Source: an uncultured Lachnospiraceae bacterium (lineage in GTDB: Bacteria > Bacillota > Clostridia > Lachnospirales > Lachnospiraceae). From it: 64,000 bases of DNA. The notes beneath the pieces were generated by a model. It saw nothing but the letters and a program-made list of their open reading frames with translations. It was not told where the DNA came from and did no database searches. Positions 25,925 through 36,023 of the stretch are shown in pieces. The translations under genes and the position numbers were made by a program. The stretch's first letter is position 1, and every line of letters starts with the position of its first letter. Where the stretch lies: NCBI GenBank assembly GCA_947574135.1, contig CANPIM010000007.1:1-64000 (forward strand), written 5' to 3'.

Positions 25925-26911
25925 TTAGTTCTGTCTCGTTCCGTCCAGCAGGGCAGGCTTATAGCCCAGCTCCCGCAGCATTTTCATGTCCTCCTCCATG
26001 GATATCCCGCTGGTGGTGAGCATGGGGCCGGATATGGCCGCATTGGCCCCGGAAGTCAATACGCTTCTCCCCCTGTCGGGAAGCTGGCCCCGGCCGCCGG
26101 CCATGCGGATGGCGGCTCTTGGGTGGAGCATCCTGTAAATGGCTGCAATCCGCCGGATTTCCGGAAGCTCAAGGGGCGGCAGCCCAGAAAGGGGCGTTCC
26201 CGGAATGGGGTTAAGCACATTGAGAGGAATGGAAAAAACAGACAATTCCCGCAGATCAAGAGCCAGATCAATGCGATCCTCCCAGGTTTCTCCCATGCCC
26301 ATGATGCCGCCGCTGCACACGGAAAGCCCGGCCCGCTGGGCGGCCTGTATGGCTGAGCGCTTATTCTCGTAGGTGTGGGTGGTGCAGATCTGGGGGAAAT
26401 ATCTCCGGGAGGTTTCCAGGTTGTTATGGATCCGTTCCACTCCCGCTTCCTTTAGCTTTCCATATTGTTCATAGGTTAAAAGTCCCGGGGATGCGCAAAG
26501 CGACAGATTTGTCTCTTTTTTTAACAAGCGAAAAGCATCACAAATCTTATCCACCTCACTGTCACTGAGCCGCCGTCCCGAGGTCACCACGGAAAACCGA
26601 AGCACTCCGGCCTCCTGATTACACAGGGCTGCTTTTAGCATCTCCTCCCCGGACAATAGCGGATACTCCTCCGTTTCTGTATGATAATGGGCCGACTGAG
26701 CGCAAAACTTGCAATTCTCCGAACATTTTCCACTCTTTCCATTGATAATGGTGCAGATATCAAACCTCTCCCCGCAAAAGGCTCTGCGCACCTCCTGGGC
26801 CGCCTGGCAGAGCTCCTCCAAAGGCTCCTCCACCAAAGCGAGGGCCTCCTGCCGGCAAAGCTCCTCACCGGCCAATACCTTCTCCTTCCAATTCTTCATG
26901 CTTTCACTCAT
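25925..26911 (-). CDS. bioB: Biotin synthase
   Basis: A 328-residue radical-SAM enzyme that inserts sulfur into dethiobiotin. The SAM 4Fe-4S cysteines are C63, C67 and C70 (GKCSENCKFCAQSAHY). The family motif YNHNLETS appears as IHNNLETSRRYFPQ, and the end has the TSGANAAISGPMLTT stretch where the Arg/Cys ligands of the 2Fe-2S cluster occur in relatives. Only this last biosynthetic step and the BioY importer are present nearby. A consensus promoter overlapped by a BirA-type box lies 110-160 bp upstream. Confidence 0.95.
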   Translation of the reverse strand: MSESMKNWKEKVLAGEELCRQEALALVEEPLEELCQAAQEVRRAFCGERFDICTIINGKSGKCSENCKFCAQSAHYHTETEEYPLLSGEEMLKAALCNQEAGVLRFSVVTSGRRLSDSEVDKICDAFRLLKKETNLSLCASPGLLTYEQYGKLKEAGVERIHNNLETSRRYFPQICTTHTYENKRSAIQAAQRAGLSVCSGGIMGMGETWEDRIDLALDLRELSVFSIPLNVLNPIPGTPLSGLPPLELPEIRRIAAIYRMLHPRAAIRMAGGRGQLPDRGRSVLTSGANAAISGPMLTTSGISMEEDMKMLRELGYKPALLDGTRQN

Positions 26912-27019
26912 CCTTCTCGTTTGTCCTTTGCTGTCTCTTTTTTATGCAGAGAGTCCTGGCCCGAAAAAGAGCCCTCTCCTGCTTCTCTCTCCCTTTCCAG
27001 GCTCTCTCTGTCAGAACAC

Positions 27020-27073
27020 ATTATAAGGATGTTTGTATTAATTGTCAACCTAATTTTATATTTTAGTTAACAA
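27020..27073 (-). promoter_or_regulatory. BirA operator overlapping the bioB promoter
   Basis: The operator is TTGTCAACC (27042-27050), 14 bp, AGTTAACAA (27065-27073), matching the Firmicute BirA box (TTGTTAACC-N14/15-GGTTAACAA). On the minus strand TTGACA (27043-27048), a 17-bp spacer and TATAAT (27020-27025) form a perfect sigma-A promoter. Its -35 lies within the left half-site, so biotinyl-AMP-BirA should block transcription. Confidence 0.85.
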
Positions 27074-27081
27074 TTAACTTG

Positions 27082-27125
27082 AAATCCATAGCAAATCCAT
27101 AATAAATCAATAACAAATCCATAGC
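27082..27125. repeat. Four 11-bp tandem repeats
   Basis: Copies at 27082, 27093, 27104 and 27115 of AAATCCATAGC or close variants, in exact register, directly beside the BirA box in the bioB/GT14 intergenic region. The rest of the gap to 27290 shows only weak promoter-like hexamers for the GT14 gene (TTGATT-17-TAGACT). Confidence 0.75.
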
Positions 27126-27290
27126 GAGCTAAGAAATACCATTTCTCTGTAGGGCGATCACCGAGCAGCCTTTGCATATTTATAAGGCGCAGGCTCATAC
27201 TATTTAAAAATGATTGATTCTGAATTGGGTATATGGTAGACTTTTAGACAAGAATTTTCCAAAAGCTACATAAAAGGAGGTCCCCTCCCC

Positions 27291-28166
27291 ATGAAAAAAC
27301 ACGCCTATTTACTCATGGCCCACAATAACTTTCCCCTGCTGCTGGAGCTCATCCGTCTCCTGGATCACAAGCGGAATGTGATTTATGTGCATATAGACAA
27401 AAAAGTGCCGGAGGATGCCTTCCTCCGGCTAAAAAAGGATTATGAAGAAAAAAGACAAGCGTGTCGCCTTTTCTCCCCTTTGATTTTTACGGATCGAATC
27501 TCCGTACACTGGGGCGGCTACAGCCAGATTGCCTGTGAGCTCCTGCTTTTAAAGGCAGCTGCCCGGGAGGAGCCCTATGCCTACTACCATCTCCTCTCCG
27601 GCTCCGACCTGCCCATAAAACCCATGGAAGAAATCCTGGCCTTCTTTGATGCGCTGCCTCCCAACGCGGGCACGGAATTTCTGGCCTTTGACAGCACAGA
27701 GGTCCCCTTCCATGTGCGGGAGCGCATTTCCCTCTACCATATTTTCCGGGAGAGCTCTCACCCTCTGGCCGAGCCCCTGGATGCCCTCTTTACCCGTGTG
27801 CAGCGGCTCCTCCATGTGAATCGCCTGAAAAGCTGCCCCTTGAAGCTTCAAAAGGGCGCCAACTGGTTTAGCATCACCCATGCCCTTGCCTGCTATGCCC
27901 TGGAGCAGGAGGATTTCATCCGCCGCACCTTTTCCCGATCCGTGTGCGCCGACGAGCTGTTTTTACAGACCCTGGCCGTCAATTCTCCCTTTGCAGAGCG
28001 CATCTACGCCCCCTATGCAGATGAAAATTCCATGGCCAATCTGCGGTATATTGACTGGGAGCGGGGCGAAAACAACAGTCCTTATGTATTTCGGAAAGAG
28101 GACGCAGAAATGCTGCGAAGGCTGCCCCACCTCTTTGCCCGGAAATTTGAGGAAAATATTTTTTAG
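27291..28166 (+). CDS. GT14 family (Core-2/I-branching type) glycosyltransferase
   Basis: A 291-residue protein with the bacterial GT14 pattern: KKHAYLLMAHNNFPLLLELI, VIYVHIDKKV, SVHWGGYSQIACELLLLKAA, YYHLLSGSDLPIKP and SRSVCADELFLQTL. Related proteins transfer beta-1,6-GlcNAc or xylose. Bacterial members often act on capsule or exopolysaccharide. No signal peptide, so it acts at the cytosolic face. The start follows AAAAGGAGGTCC. It stands alone, convergent with gltD after an 8-bp gap. Confidence 0.88.
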   Translation: MKKHAYLLMAHNNFPLLLELIRLLDHKRNVIYVHIDKKVPEDAFLRLKKDYEEKRQACRLFSPLIFTDRISVHWGGYSQIACELLLLKAAAREEPYAYYHLLSGSDLPIKPMEEILAFFDALPPNAGTEFLAFDSTEVPFHVRERISLYHIFRESSHPLAEPLDALFTRVQRLLHVNRLKSCPLKLQKGANWFSITHALACYALEQEDFIRRTFSRSVCADELFLQTLAVNSPFAERIYAPYADENSMANLRYIDWERGENNSPYVFRKEDAEMLRRLPHLFARKFEENIF

Positions 28167-28174
28167 AAAATCCC

Positions 28175-29668
28175 CTACTGTACCTCCAAGCTGGTATACC
28201 CCATGAGATCAAAGTCTACCGCCGCGGCCACCTCCCGGCCCTCCCGGATAGCCCAGACCACCAGGGATTGGCCACGGTGCATATCTCCGGCGGCAAATAC
28301 CCCCTTCACATTGGTCTCATAAGCTCCCGGCGCCGTCTTAACATTGGTGCGCTCATTGACCTCCACTCCAAAGGCCTTTGTCACATAGTCCTGACTGCCC
28401 AGAAAGCCGGCTGCAATAAGCACCACATCCACATCCAGGGTGAACTCGCTGCCCTCCACCGGAGCCATGATCATGCGTCCGGTGGCCTCATCTCTTTTGC
28501 TCTCCAGCCTCAGACAAACCGCCTGCTTTACCTGCCCGTTCTTCCCGCCCAGGAACTCCTTTACTGTGGTAGTGTAGATCCGGGGATCCTTTCCGAAAAG
28601 GGCCATGGCCTCCTCCTGGCCATAATCGGTTTTCAAAACCTTGGGCCACTGGGGCCAGGGATTGTTTTTTGCCCGTTCCGTAGGGGGACAGGGCATCATC
28701 TCCAGCTGGACCACGGATTTTGCCCCCAGACGAATGGCAGTTCCCACGCAGTCATTGCCCGTATCCCCGCCTCCGATAACCAGCACGTTTTTATGCTTGG
28801 TGCTGATAAACTGGTTGTCGGCAAAGTTGGAATCCAGGAGGCTCTTGGTGGTGGCCCGAAGGAAATCCACCGCAAAGTGGATGCCCGAAAGCTCCCGCCC
28901 CGGCACCTTAATATCCCGGGGATTGGAGGCGCCGCAGCAGAGGATCACCCGGTCAAATTCTTTTAAAAGCTTTTCCGCCTTTACCTCTGCCCCGATATTG
29001 GCGTTGGTCACAAAGGTGACTCCCTCCTCCTCCATAATCTGAATCTTCCGATCAATGATGTGCTTCTCAAGCTTCATATTGGGGATGCCGTACCGAAGAA
29101 GCCCTCCCACCCGGTCAAACCGCTCAAAAACCGTTACCGAATGTCCCCGGCGGTTCAGCTGATCCGCCGCCGCCAAGCCGGAGGGGCCGCTGCCCACCAC
29201 GGCAACCCGCTTCCCGGTCCGATGTCTGGGAGGCTCCGCCTTGGCATAGCCCTGCTCATAGGCATTCTCAATAATGGCCAGCTCATTGCTCTTCGTCCCC
29301 ACGGGATCGCCGTGGAGATTGCAGGTGCAGGCCTTCTCGCACAAGGCCGGGCAGACCCGTCCCGTAAACTCCGGAAAGCTGCTGGTGCGTTTCAGCCGCT
29401 TGTAGGCCTGCTCCCAGTTGCCCATGTAGAGCAGATCGTTCCACTCCGGGATCAGATTGTGGAGCGGGCAGCCGGAGGCCATACCGCCCAGCATCATCCC
29501 GGCCTGGCAGAAGGGCACGCCGCACTCCATACAGCGAGCGCCCTGCTTTTGCTGCTCCTCTCTGGATAAGGGTGTGTGAAATTCCTTAAAATGTTTGATA
29601 CGGACCCTGGGCGGCAGCGCCTTTGGCTCCTGCCGTTCATATTCCATAAATCCTGTTGGTTTTCCCAT
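28175..29668 (-). CDS. gltD: Glutamate synthase (NADPH) small subunit
   Basis: A 497-residue flavoprotein. The N-terminal Cys-rich region ([42 protein letters not shown]) binds 4Fe-4S clusters. The FAD Rossmann motif [17 protein letters not shown], the NADPH motif [15 protein letters not shown] and the late FAD motif [13 protein letters not shown] are intact. It passes electrons from NADPH to GltB. It follows gltB by 12 bp. Confidence 0.96.
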   Translation of the reverse strand: MGKPTGFMEYERQEPKALPPRVRIKHFKEFHTPLSREEQQKQGARCMECGVPFCQAGMMLGGMASGCPLHNLIPEWNDLLYMGNWEQAYKRLKRTSSFPEFTGRVCPALCEKACTCNLHGDPVGTKSNELAIIENAYEQGYAKAEPPRHRTGKRVAVVGSGPSGLAAADQLNRRGHSVTVFERFDRVGGLLRYGIPNMKLEKHIIDRKIQIMEEEGVTFVTNANIGAEVKAEKLLKEFDRVILCCGASNPRDIKVPGRELSGIHFAVDFLRATTKSLLDSNFADNQFISTKHKNVLVIGGGDTGNDCVGTAIRLGAKSVVQLEMMPCPPTERAKNNPWPQWPKVLKTDYGQEEAMALFGKDPRIYTTTVKEFLGGKNGQVKQAVCLRLESKRDEATGRMIMAPVEGSEFTLDVDVVLIAAGFLGSQDYVTKAFGVEVNERTNVKTAPGAYETNVKGVFAAGDMHRGQSLVVWAIREGREVAAAVDFDLMGYTSLEVQ

Positions 29669-29680
29669 GGCAATCCCCTC

Positions 29681-32600
29681 CTATCCCTTCATGGTGGCAT
29701 AGAATGCTTCCATCTGTGCCTGCTCGCTGGAAAGACCCTTCTCCTCCATATGGACCACGGCCTTCAGCATCCTGCTGTAGTTAAAGGGTATGATTTTCTT
29801 AAATTTGGGCAGGTAATCCTTAAAATGCTCCAGCACCTCCTTGCCCTTGGCGGAATTGGTGTAGGCCACATGCTCCTCCAGCATCTGCTTCAGCTCCTGA
29901 ACATCGTATTTGTCCGTGAGATCCTCCATACTCACCATTTCCTTGTTCAGGTGCTTATAGAGATTGCTGCCCTCATCCAGCACATAGGCAATGCCGCCGC
30001 TCATGCCAGCCGCAAAATTCTTCCCGGTAGAGCCTAAGACCACCACCCGGCCGCCGGTCATATACTCACAGCCGTGGTCGCCCACGCCCTCCACCACTGC
30101 GTGTACCCCGGAATTTCGCACACAGAACCGCTCTCCAGCCACACCGTTTATAAAGGCCTTTCCGCTGGTAGCTCCGTAGAGAGCCACATTTCCGATAATA
30201 ATATTCTCATCCTGGCGAAAACGGACGCCCTTGGGGGGATACACCACCAGCTTACCGCCGGACAGTCCCTTTCCAAAGTAATCATTGCTGTCCCCCTCCA
30301 GCTCCAGGGTCAGCCCCCGGGGAATAAAGGCTCCAAAGCTCTGGCCCCCGGCCCCCTTACAGTGGACCGTATAGGTATCCTCCTCAAGCCCCTCCGGATA
30401 GAGCCGGGTAATCTCTGAGCCAAACATGGTGCCAAAGGCCCGATCCACATTGCTCACCTCCAGCTCAATGCTCTTTTTCTGCCCGGTGGAAAGGGATGGC
30501 TTTAGCTTTTTTATCAGCACCCGCTCATCCAGGGTTTTCTCCAGCTCAAAGTTATATATCTGCTTGGGATCAAAAATCTCCTTCTGCCCCTCTTTCTTGT
30601 AGGGATTCTCAAGAATCCGGGTCAGATCCATGGCTGCAGCCCGTCCCGTAAGGCCGTCCTTCACCTTTAACAGATCCGTGCGGCCCACCAGCTCATCCAC
30701 CGTGGAAACTCCCAGACGGGCCATGTATTCCCGAAGCTCCTGGGCGATAAACTCCATAAAATGAATCACATACTCCGGCTTGCCCTGAAAGCGTTTGCGA
30801 AGCTTTGGATTCTGGGTGGCTATGCCTACGGGACAGGTGTCCAGGTTGCAGACCCGCATCATGACACAGCCCATGGTCACCAGGGGCGCCGTGGCAAAGC
30901 CAAACTCCTCTGCTCCCAGAATGGCGGCAATGGCTACATCCTCCCCACTCATTAGCTTGCCGTCCGTCTCAATGCGCACCTTATTGCGCAGTCCGTTCAT
31001 CAAAAGGGTCTGATGGGTCTCCGCAAGTCCCAGCTCCCAGGGTAGCCCCGCATTGTGAATGGAGCTCTTGGGTGCCGCGCCCGTACCTCCGTCATAGCCG
31101 GAAATGAGAATGACCTGGGCGCCTGCCTTAGCCACGCCGGCCGCCACGGTGCCTACCCCGGCTTCGGACACCAGCTTTACGGAGATCCTGGCCTGTCGGT
31201 TGGCATTCTTCAGATCGTAGATAAGCTGGGCCAAATCCTCAATGGAATAAATGTCGTGGTGGGGCGGCGGGGAAATCAAGGACACCCCCGGCGTGGACAG
31301 CCGGGTTCTGGCAATCCAGGGATACACCTTTCCCCCTGGCAGGTGACCGCCTTCTCCGGGCTTTGCCCCCTGGGCCATCTTGATCTGCAGCTCATTGGCG
31401 CTGACCAGATATCGGGAGGTAACCCCAAATCGTGCGGAGGCCACCTGCTTAATGGCAGAACAGCGGTTTTTCCCGTCCGGCCCTATGGTCAGGCGCTCCA
31501 CCCGCTCTCCGCCCTCCCCGGAATTGGAGCGGCCATGAATGGTGTTCATGGCAATGGCCAGACACTCATGAGCCTCCTGGGAAATGGAACCATAGGACAT
31601 GGCGCCGGTTTTAAACCGGGTCACAATGGAAGCCACGCTCTCCACCTCCTCCAGGGGAATGCCCTCCTCCGGATAGTTGAAATCCAGAAGGCGCCTAAGA
31701 TATCCTTTGTTGGTCTCCCCGTTTATCAGGGCCGTGTACTGCTTAAACAGCCCATAGTCTCCCCGCCGGGTGGATTCCTGAAGGAGATGAATGGTCTGGG
31801 GATTATAGAGGTGCTGCTCCCCGCCGCTTCTGCTCTTATGGCGTCCCACGCTCTCCAGGGTCAGATCCACGGGAAGCCCCAGGGGATCAAAGGCCGCCGA
31901 GTGGAGGGCATCTGCCTGCTCCTCAATATCCTTTAGCCCAATGCCTCCCACCCGACTCACGGTTTTGCTGAAATACTCCTCCATCACAGAGGCATCAATG
32001 CCAATGGCTTCAAAAATCCGGGCTCCCTGGTAGGACTGTATGGTGGAAATCCCCATCTTGGAGGCAATCTTTACAATGCCGTGAAGCACTGCCGCGTTGT
32101 AATCATCCACCGCCGCATAGTAATCCTTGTTAAGCAGTCCACAGGAAACCAGCTCCCGGATCGTCTCCTGGGCCAGATAGGGATTGATGGCCGAGGCGCC
32201 AAAGCCCAAAAGCGTGGCAAAATGATGCACCTCCCGGGGCTCCCCGCTCTCCAATATGAGCGCCATGCTGGTGCGCTTCTTGGTTTTTACCAGATGCTGA
32301 TGGAGACCGGCCACGGCCAACAGGGAGGGAATGGCCACATGGTTTTCATCCACCCCACGGTCAGAGATAATCAGGATATTTACCCCGTCCCGGTAAGCCC
32401 GATCCGCCTCCACATACAGCCGCTCCATGGCTTTTTTCAAACTGGTGTTCTTATAGTAGGTAATGGGAACGGTCTCCACCTGAAAGCCCGGCACATCCAT
32501 GCGCTTGATTTTCAGGAGATCCGTATTGGTCAATATGGGATTGTTCACCCGGAGAATCCGGCAGTTTTCCGGCTTCTCCTCCAGGATATTTCCCTCCTTT

Positions 32601-34213
32601 CCCACAAACACCGCCGTGGAGGTGATAATCTCCTCCCGAATGGCGTCAATGGGCGGATTGGTCACCTGGGCAAAGAGCTGTTTAAAATAGTTAAACAAGG
32701 GCTGATGCTTTTCCGACAAAGCCGCTATGGGCGTATCAATCCCCATGGATCCAATGGGCTCCGAGCCATTTAAGGCCATGGGAAGAATGGAATAGCGGTA
32801 CTCCTCAAAGTTGTATCCAAAGGATTTCTGAAGCTTCCGCCGCTCGTCTGCCGTAAACTCCGGCACCCGCTCATTGGGAATCTTTATGTCCTGAAGCCGG
32901 AGAAGCTTTTGATCCAGCCATTCCCCGTAGGGCTGGCGGCGGGCATACAGCTCCTTTAAGGTATCGTCGTCTATGACCTTTCCCTGTACCGTATCCACCA
33001 GCAGCATTTTCCCCGGCCGCAGCCGCTCCTTCACCACCACCCGGGTGGGCTCCACATCCATGACGCCCACCTCCGAGGCCAGAATCAGGGTATCATCGTC
33101 GGTAATATAGTATCGGGAGGGCCTAAGTCCGTTTCGATCCAGCACAGCGCCCATCACATCCCCGTCGCTAAAGAGAATGGAGGCCGGGCCGTCCCAGGGC
33201 TCCATCATGGTGGCATAATACTGATAGAAATCCCGCTTTTCCTGGGACATGGCCTTATTGTTATCCCAGGGCTCCGGAATGGTGATCATCACGGCCAGGG
33301 GCAGATCCATACCGCTCATAACGAAAAATTCCAGGGTATTGTCCAGCATGGCCGAGTCGGAGCCCTGGGCATTGATCACCGGCAGCACCTTATACAGCTC
33401 TTTTCTCAAATGGGGAGAATCCATGTTCTCCTCCCGGGCCAGCATTTTATCACCGTTGCCGTGAATGGTATTGATCTCCCCGTTATGTACCATAAACCGA
33501 TAGGGATGGGCCCGCTCCCAGCTGGGATTGGTATTGGTGCTAAACCGGGAGTGCACCAGGGCAATGGCGCTCTCATAGTCCGGGCTTTGCAGATCCCCGA
33601 AAAAACCCCGGAGCTGATGGACCAGAAACATGCCCTTGTAGATAATGGTCCGGCTGGACAGAGACACTACATAGGTATTGTCATTGGACTGTTCAAAGGT
33701 CCTTCGTGCAATATAGAGTTTCCTGTCAAAATCCAGTCCCCGGGAAGTCCCCTCCGGCCGGCGGATAAATCCCTGCTGGATACAGGGCATTTTTTCCAGC
33801 GCCCGGGAGCCCAGGATCTCCGGCGTGGTGGGCACCTCCCGCCAGCCTAAAAATTCCATGCCCTCCTTCTCCACAATAATCTCAAACATCTTTTTCGCCT
33901 GATTGCGCCTCAGCTCATCCTGGGGGAAGAAAAACATGCCAATGCCGTAATCTCTCTCAGAACCTAAAAAGATGCCGAGAGGCTTCACAGCTTTGGAGAA
34001 GAATCTGTGGGAAATCTGTAAGAGAATTCCTACTCCGTCACCTGTTTTGCCTTCGGCATCTTTGCCAGCTCTATGCTCTAAATTTTCAACAATCTTTAAG
34101 GCGTTTTCCACGGTTTTGTGGGTTTTTACGCCCTTAATATTGACCACCGCCCCGATTCCGCAGTTATCGTGCTCAAACCCGGGGTCGTACAGTCCTCTAT
34201 TCGGTTGATCCAT
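29681..34213 (-). CDS. gltB: Glutamate synthase large subunit
   Basis: A 1510-residue protein, normal for bacterial GltB. The sequence FEHDNCGIGAVV puts the glutaminase nucleophile at C18 after a short propeptide. The FMN-binding synthase domain has the GGHLPGGKVYPWIA and ISGYDGGTGAAPKSS segments. The 3Fe-4S cysteines lie in MRVCNLDTCPVGIATQ near residue 1120. The GXGXG beta-helix domain ends the protein. With GltD it makes two glutamates from glutamine and 2-oxoglutarate, the main ammonium assimilation route with glutamine synthetase. The ATG follows AAAGGAGTAGCAGG. Confidence 0.97.
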   Translation of the reverse strand: MDQPNRGLYDPGFEHDNCGIGAVVNIKGVKTHKTVENALKIVENLEHRAGKDAEGKTGDGVGILLQISHRFFSKAVKPLGIFLGSERDYGIGMFFFPQDELRRNQAKKMFEIIVEKEGMEFLGWREVPTTPEILGSRALEKMPCIQQGFIRRPEGTSRGLDFDRKLYIARRTFEQSNDNTYVVSLSSRTIIYKGMFLVHQLRGFFGDLQSPDYESAIALVHSRFSTNTNPSWERAHPYRFMVHNGEINTIHGNGDKMLAREENMDSPHLRKELYKVLPVINAQGSDSAMLDNTLEFFVMSGMDLPLAVMITIPEPWDNNKAMSQEKRDFYQYYATMMEPWDGPASILFSDGDVMGAVLDRNGLRPSRYYITDDDTLILASEVGVMDVEPTRVVVKERLRPGKMLLVDTVQGKVIDDDTLKELYARRQPYGEWLDQKLLRLQDIKIPNERVPEFTADERRKLQKSFGYNFEEYRYSILPMALNGSEPIGSMGIDTPIAALSEKHQPLFNYFKQLFAQVTNPPIDAIREEIITSTAVFVGKEGNILEEKPENCRILRVNNPILTNTDLLKIKRMDVPGFQVETVPITYYKNTSLKKAMERLYVEADRAYRDGVNILIISDRGVDENHVAIPSLLAVAGLHQHLVKTKKRTSMALILESGEPREVHHFATLLGFGASAINPYLAQETIRELVSCGLLNKDYYAAVDDYNAAVLHGIVKIASKMGISTIQSYQGARIFEAIGIDASVMEEYFSKTVSRVGGIGLKDIEEQADALHSAAFDPLGLPVDLTLESVGRHKSRSGGEQHLYNPQTIHLLQESTRRGDYGLFKQYTALINGETNKGYLRRLLDFNYPEEGIPLEEVESVASIVTRFKTGAMSYGSISQEAHECLAIAMNTIHGRSNSGEGGERVERLTIGPDGKNRCSAIKQVASARFGVTSRYLVSANELQIKMAQGAKPGEGGHLPGGKVYPWIARTRLSTPGVSLISPPPHHDIYSIEDLAQLIYDLKNANRQARISVKLVSEAGVGTVAAGVAKAGAQVILISGYDGGTGAAPKSSIHNAGLPWELGLAETHQTLLMNGLRNKVRIETDGKLMSGEDVAIAAILGAEEFGFATAPLVTMGCVMMRVCNLDTCPVGIATQNPKLRKRFQGKPEYVIHFMEFIAQELREYMARLGVSTVDELVGRTDLLKVKDGLTGRAAAMDLTRILENPYKKEGQKEIFDPKQIYNFELEKTLDERVLIKKLKPSLSTGQKKSIELEVSNVDRAFGTMFGSEITRLYPEGLEEDTYTVHCKGAGGQSFGAFIPRGLTLELEGDSNDYFGKGLSGGKLVVYPPKGVRFRQDENIIIGNVALYGATSGKAFINGVAGERFCVRNSGVHAVVEGVGDHGCEYMTGGRVVVLGSTGKNFAAGMSGGIAYVLDEGSNLYKHLNKEMVSMEDLTDKYDVQELKQMLEEHVAYTNSAKGKEVLEHFKDYLPKFKKIIPFNYSRMLKAVVHMEEKGLSSEQAQMEAFYATMKG

Positions 34214-34245
34214 CCTGCTACTCCTTTCCCTGAAATCTTAGCGGT

Positions 34246-34346
34246 ATCATACACCCATTTTTCTCAAATGTAAAGTGCGAAATTTATGGGAATTTTCAGA
34301 TAATCTGAATATTTATAATATTTACATAAATTTTACAAATATTCAG
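34246..34346 (-). promoter_or_regulatory. gltBD promoter with upstream inverted repeats
   Basis: Minus strand TTTACA (34269-34274), 17-bp spacer, TATGAT (34246-34251). Upstream are the palindrome CAGATAATCTG (34297-34307) and a perfect 10-bp inverted repeat CTGAATATTT (34305-34314) / AAATATTCAG (34337-34346). These sit about 20-75 bp before the -35, a position typical of an activator. Confidence 0.6.
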
Positions 34347-34443
34347 GCTGTTTTGTATGATTTCTGCCTGACTTCTGATCTCAGATCCCCAAGTGCAGGA
34401 AAGAATACGGAAACCGAATATGGAGCATTGTGTTGTCCCCTTC

Positions 34444-36009
34444 TCAGGCCTGGCCCCAGATGGATTGCAGGCTCCGGCAGCACAAGGTCTCCACCAGAAG
34501 ATCCTCGTCAGCCCTTAAAATCACCTGCGATTGCCCGGCATGGGTCTGACATCTGGCCACGGCCAGCACGGCTCCCCCATCCAGAAACACCTCCGCCGAG
34601 CACCGATCCAGAATGGCCCGAAGCTTAAAAGGCCCTCCCGTCCGGGTGAGAGGCGCCGTCACGCCTTCCATGGAAAATTTGTTTTGCGAAAAGTCCAGCT
34701 GCATCTCCACCCCTGACAGGGAGAGGAGGACCGTGCCTTCCGGATGTCCGCCAAAGCAGATCTCCACATCTGCCGCCGGCCCGTCCACAGGCGCCTCCCA
34801 GGGCTCTCCTTTTCTCAGTCTTAGGCCCTCCTCCCGCATTTCCCGGGTACACAGGGTCAAAAGCTCCGGCACCGGCCAGGCCGTCAAAAGATACCCTTCC
34901 CCATGGGGAAGCAGTCCCATATCCGTGGGAATCCCCATCTGCTGGGAAAAACGGGAAGAAGGGATTCGCAGCTCCTCGTAAGACACCCGGGTTGCCCGCT
35001 CCTTAAGATTGGCTATGCACTGGGAGGCATACAGAATGCCTCCGAAGCTTAGAGAACGGGGCTCCTGCTCCGGTACAAACTGCCCGTTTTCAAAGCAACC
35101 CACCACATAGATGTCATGGGCGCCGGTGAAAATCCACTTTCTGGCTCCGTCTTTGGCCTGGATGGGATAGAGGTTGGGACACTCCTCCTCCCCCGCAAGG
35201 TGCAGAGTTTGAAAGGCTTCCCAGTGAAGCAGATCCGCGGATGCATACAGGCCGAATTCATCCTCCTGATGGTAGAGCGCCATCACATAGGCTCCCAGCT
35301 CCTCACAGTAAATCACAAAGGGATCCCGATTTCCGTCGCAAATATGGGGCAGAATGGGATTTTTTTCATAAAAGCGCAGCTCCTTTTCGCCCTGGGGAAT
35401 GTAGGCCAAATGCTGAGTGAAATTCGTCCCGCCCCGCTCCAGGGTAAAGCCCGTCCCTGTGGCTGTGTAGAAAAACAGAGCCGCCTTTCCCAGTCCCGTC
35501 CGATTCTCCTGATCCAGAATCCCATTTCCGGAAAAGGGCATCCCGTAGGGCCCGGGGCAAAGGGCGCAGGGCAGCTCCTCCCAGTGCACCAGGTCCCGGC
35601 TCACCGCATGGCCCCAGTGCATATTGTTCCAATGGGTGCCACAGGGACCGTACTGATAGTACATGTGGTACTGTCCGTCAAGAAAAATCATTCCATTGGG
35701 ATCATTGTTCCAGCCGGTTTTCACGGAAAAATGAATCTGCGGACGCAGATCCTCCCGGTACAGCTCCGGCAGCTCCCGCTCCCTTTCCTGAGAAAAATCC
35801 ACCTTAAGCTCCGGCAAAATCTCAATCTCCACCTCCTGACCGCAGAAGCGCCTCACATCCAGCCAGGCGTGAAAGCCCTCCGGTCGGTGGGCAAAACGAA
35901 TCTGATACTCGGCCATCAGGCGACCCTCCTGCCAAAGCCTCATGGGACGCTCCGGCGCCTGGTCGTCGGTCCAAAAAGAAAGATAGGGTTCTGTAATTAA
36001 TAATTTCAT
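34444..36009 (-). CDS. Glycoside hydrolase family 32 beta-fructosidase
   Basis: A 521-residue cytosolic enzyme. GH32 active-site motifs are present: TGWNNDPNG (nucleophile D103), GNRDPFV (D229) and GEEECPNLYP (acid/base E276). The five-blade propeller is followed by a short C-terminal beta domain (VDGPAADVEICFGG, CSAEVFLDGGAVLAV). It should cleave beta-fructosyl bonds in sucrose-like or fructo-oligosaccharide substrates brought in by the adjacent permeases. No signal peptide. The ATG follows AATAGGAGCTTACG. It is the last and only undamaged-looking enzyme of the sugar locus. Confidence 0.92.
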   Translation of the reverse strand: MKLLITEPYLSFWTDDQAPERPMRLWQEGRLMAEYQIRFAHRPEGFHAWLDVRRFCGQEVEIEILPELKVDFSQERERELPELYREDLRPQIHFSVKTGWNNDPNGMIFLDGQYHMYYQYGPCGTHWNNMHWGHAVSRDLVHWEELPCALCPGPYGMPFSGNGILDQENRTGLGKAALFFYTATGTGFTLERGGTNFTQHLAYIPQGEKELRFYEKNPILPHICDGNRDPFVIYCEELGAYVMALYHQEDEFGLYASADLLHWEAFQTLHLAGEEECPNLYPIQAKDGARKWIFTGAHDIYVVGCFENGQFVPEQEPRSLSFGGILYASQCIANLKERATRVSYEELRIPSSRFSQQMGIPTDMGLLPHGEGYLLTAWPVPELLTLCTREMREEGLRLRKGEPWEAPVDGPAADVEICFGGHPEGTVLLSLSGVEMQLDFSQNKFSMEGVTAPLTRTGGPFKLRAILDRCSAEVFLDGGAVLAVARCQTHAGQSQVILRADEDLLVETLCCRSLQSIWGQA

Positions 36010-36023
36010 CGTAAGCTCCTATT

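Noticed and set aside
25625-26356. An open frame reading through the three tandem repeats into bioB
   Set aside because: The predicted protein is the repeat translated three times (VWKKFTPLSPPEFLP and similar), then antisense bioB. There is no ribosome site, so it is a spurious product of the repeat.
32081-32773. Plus-strand frames inside gltB
   Set aside because: They are antisense to intact glutamate synthase sequence, with no start signals or motifs.
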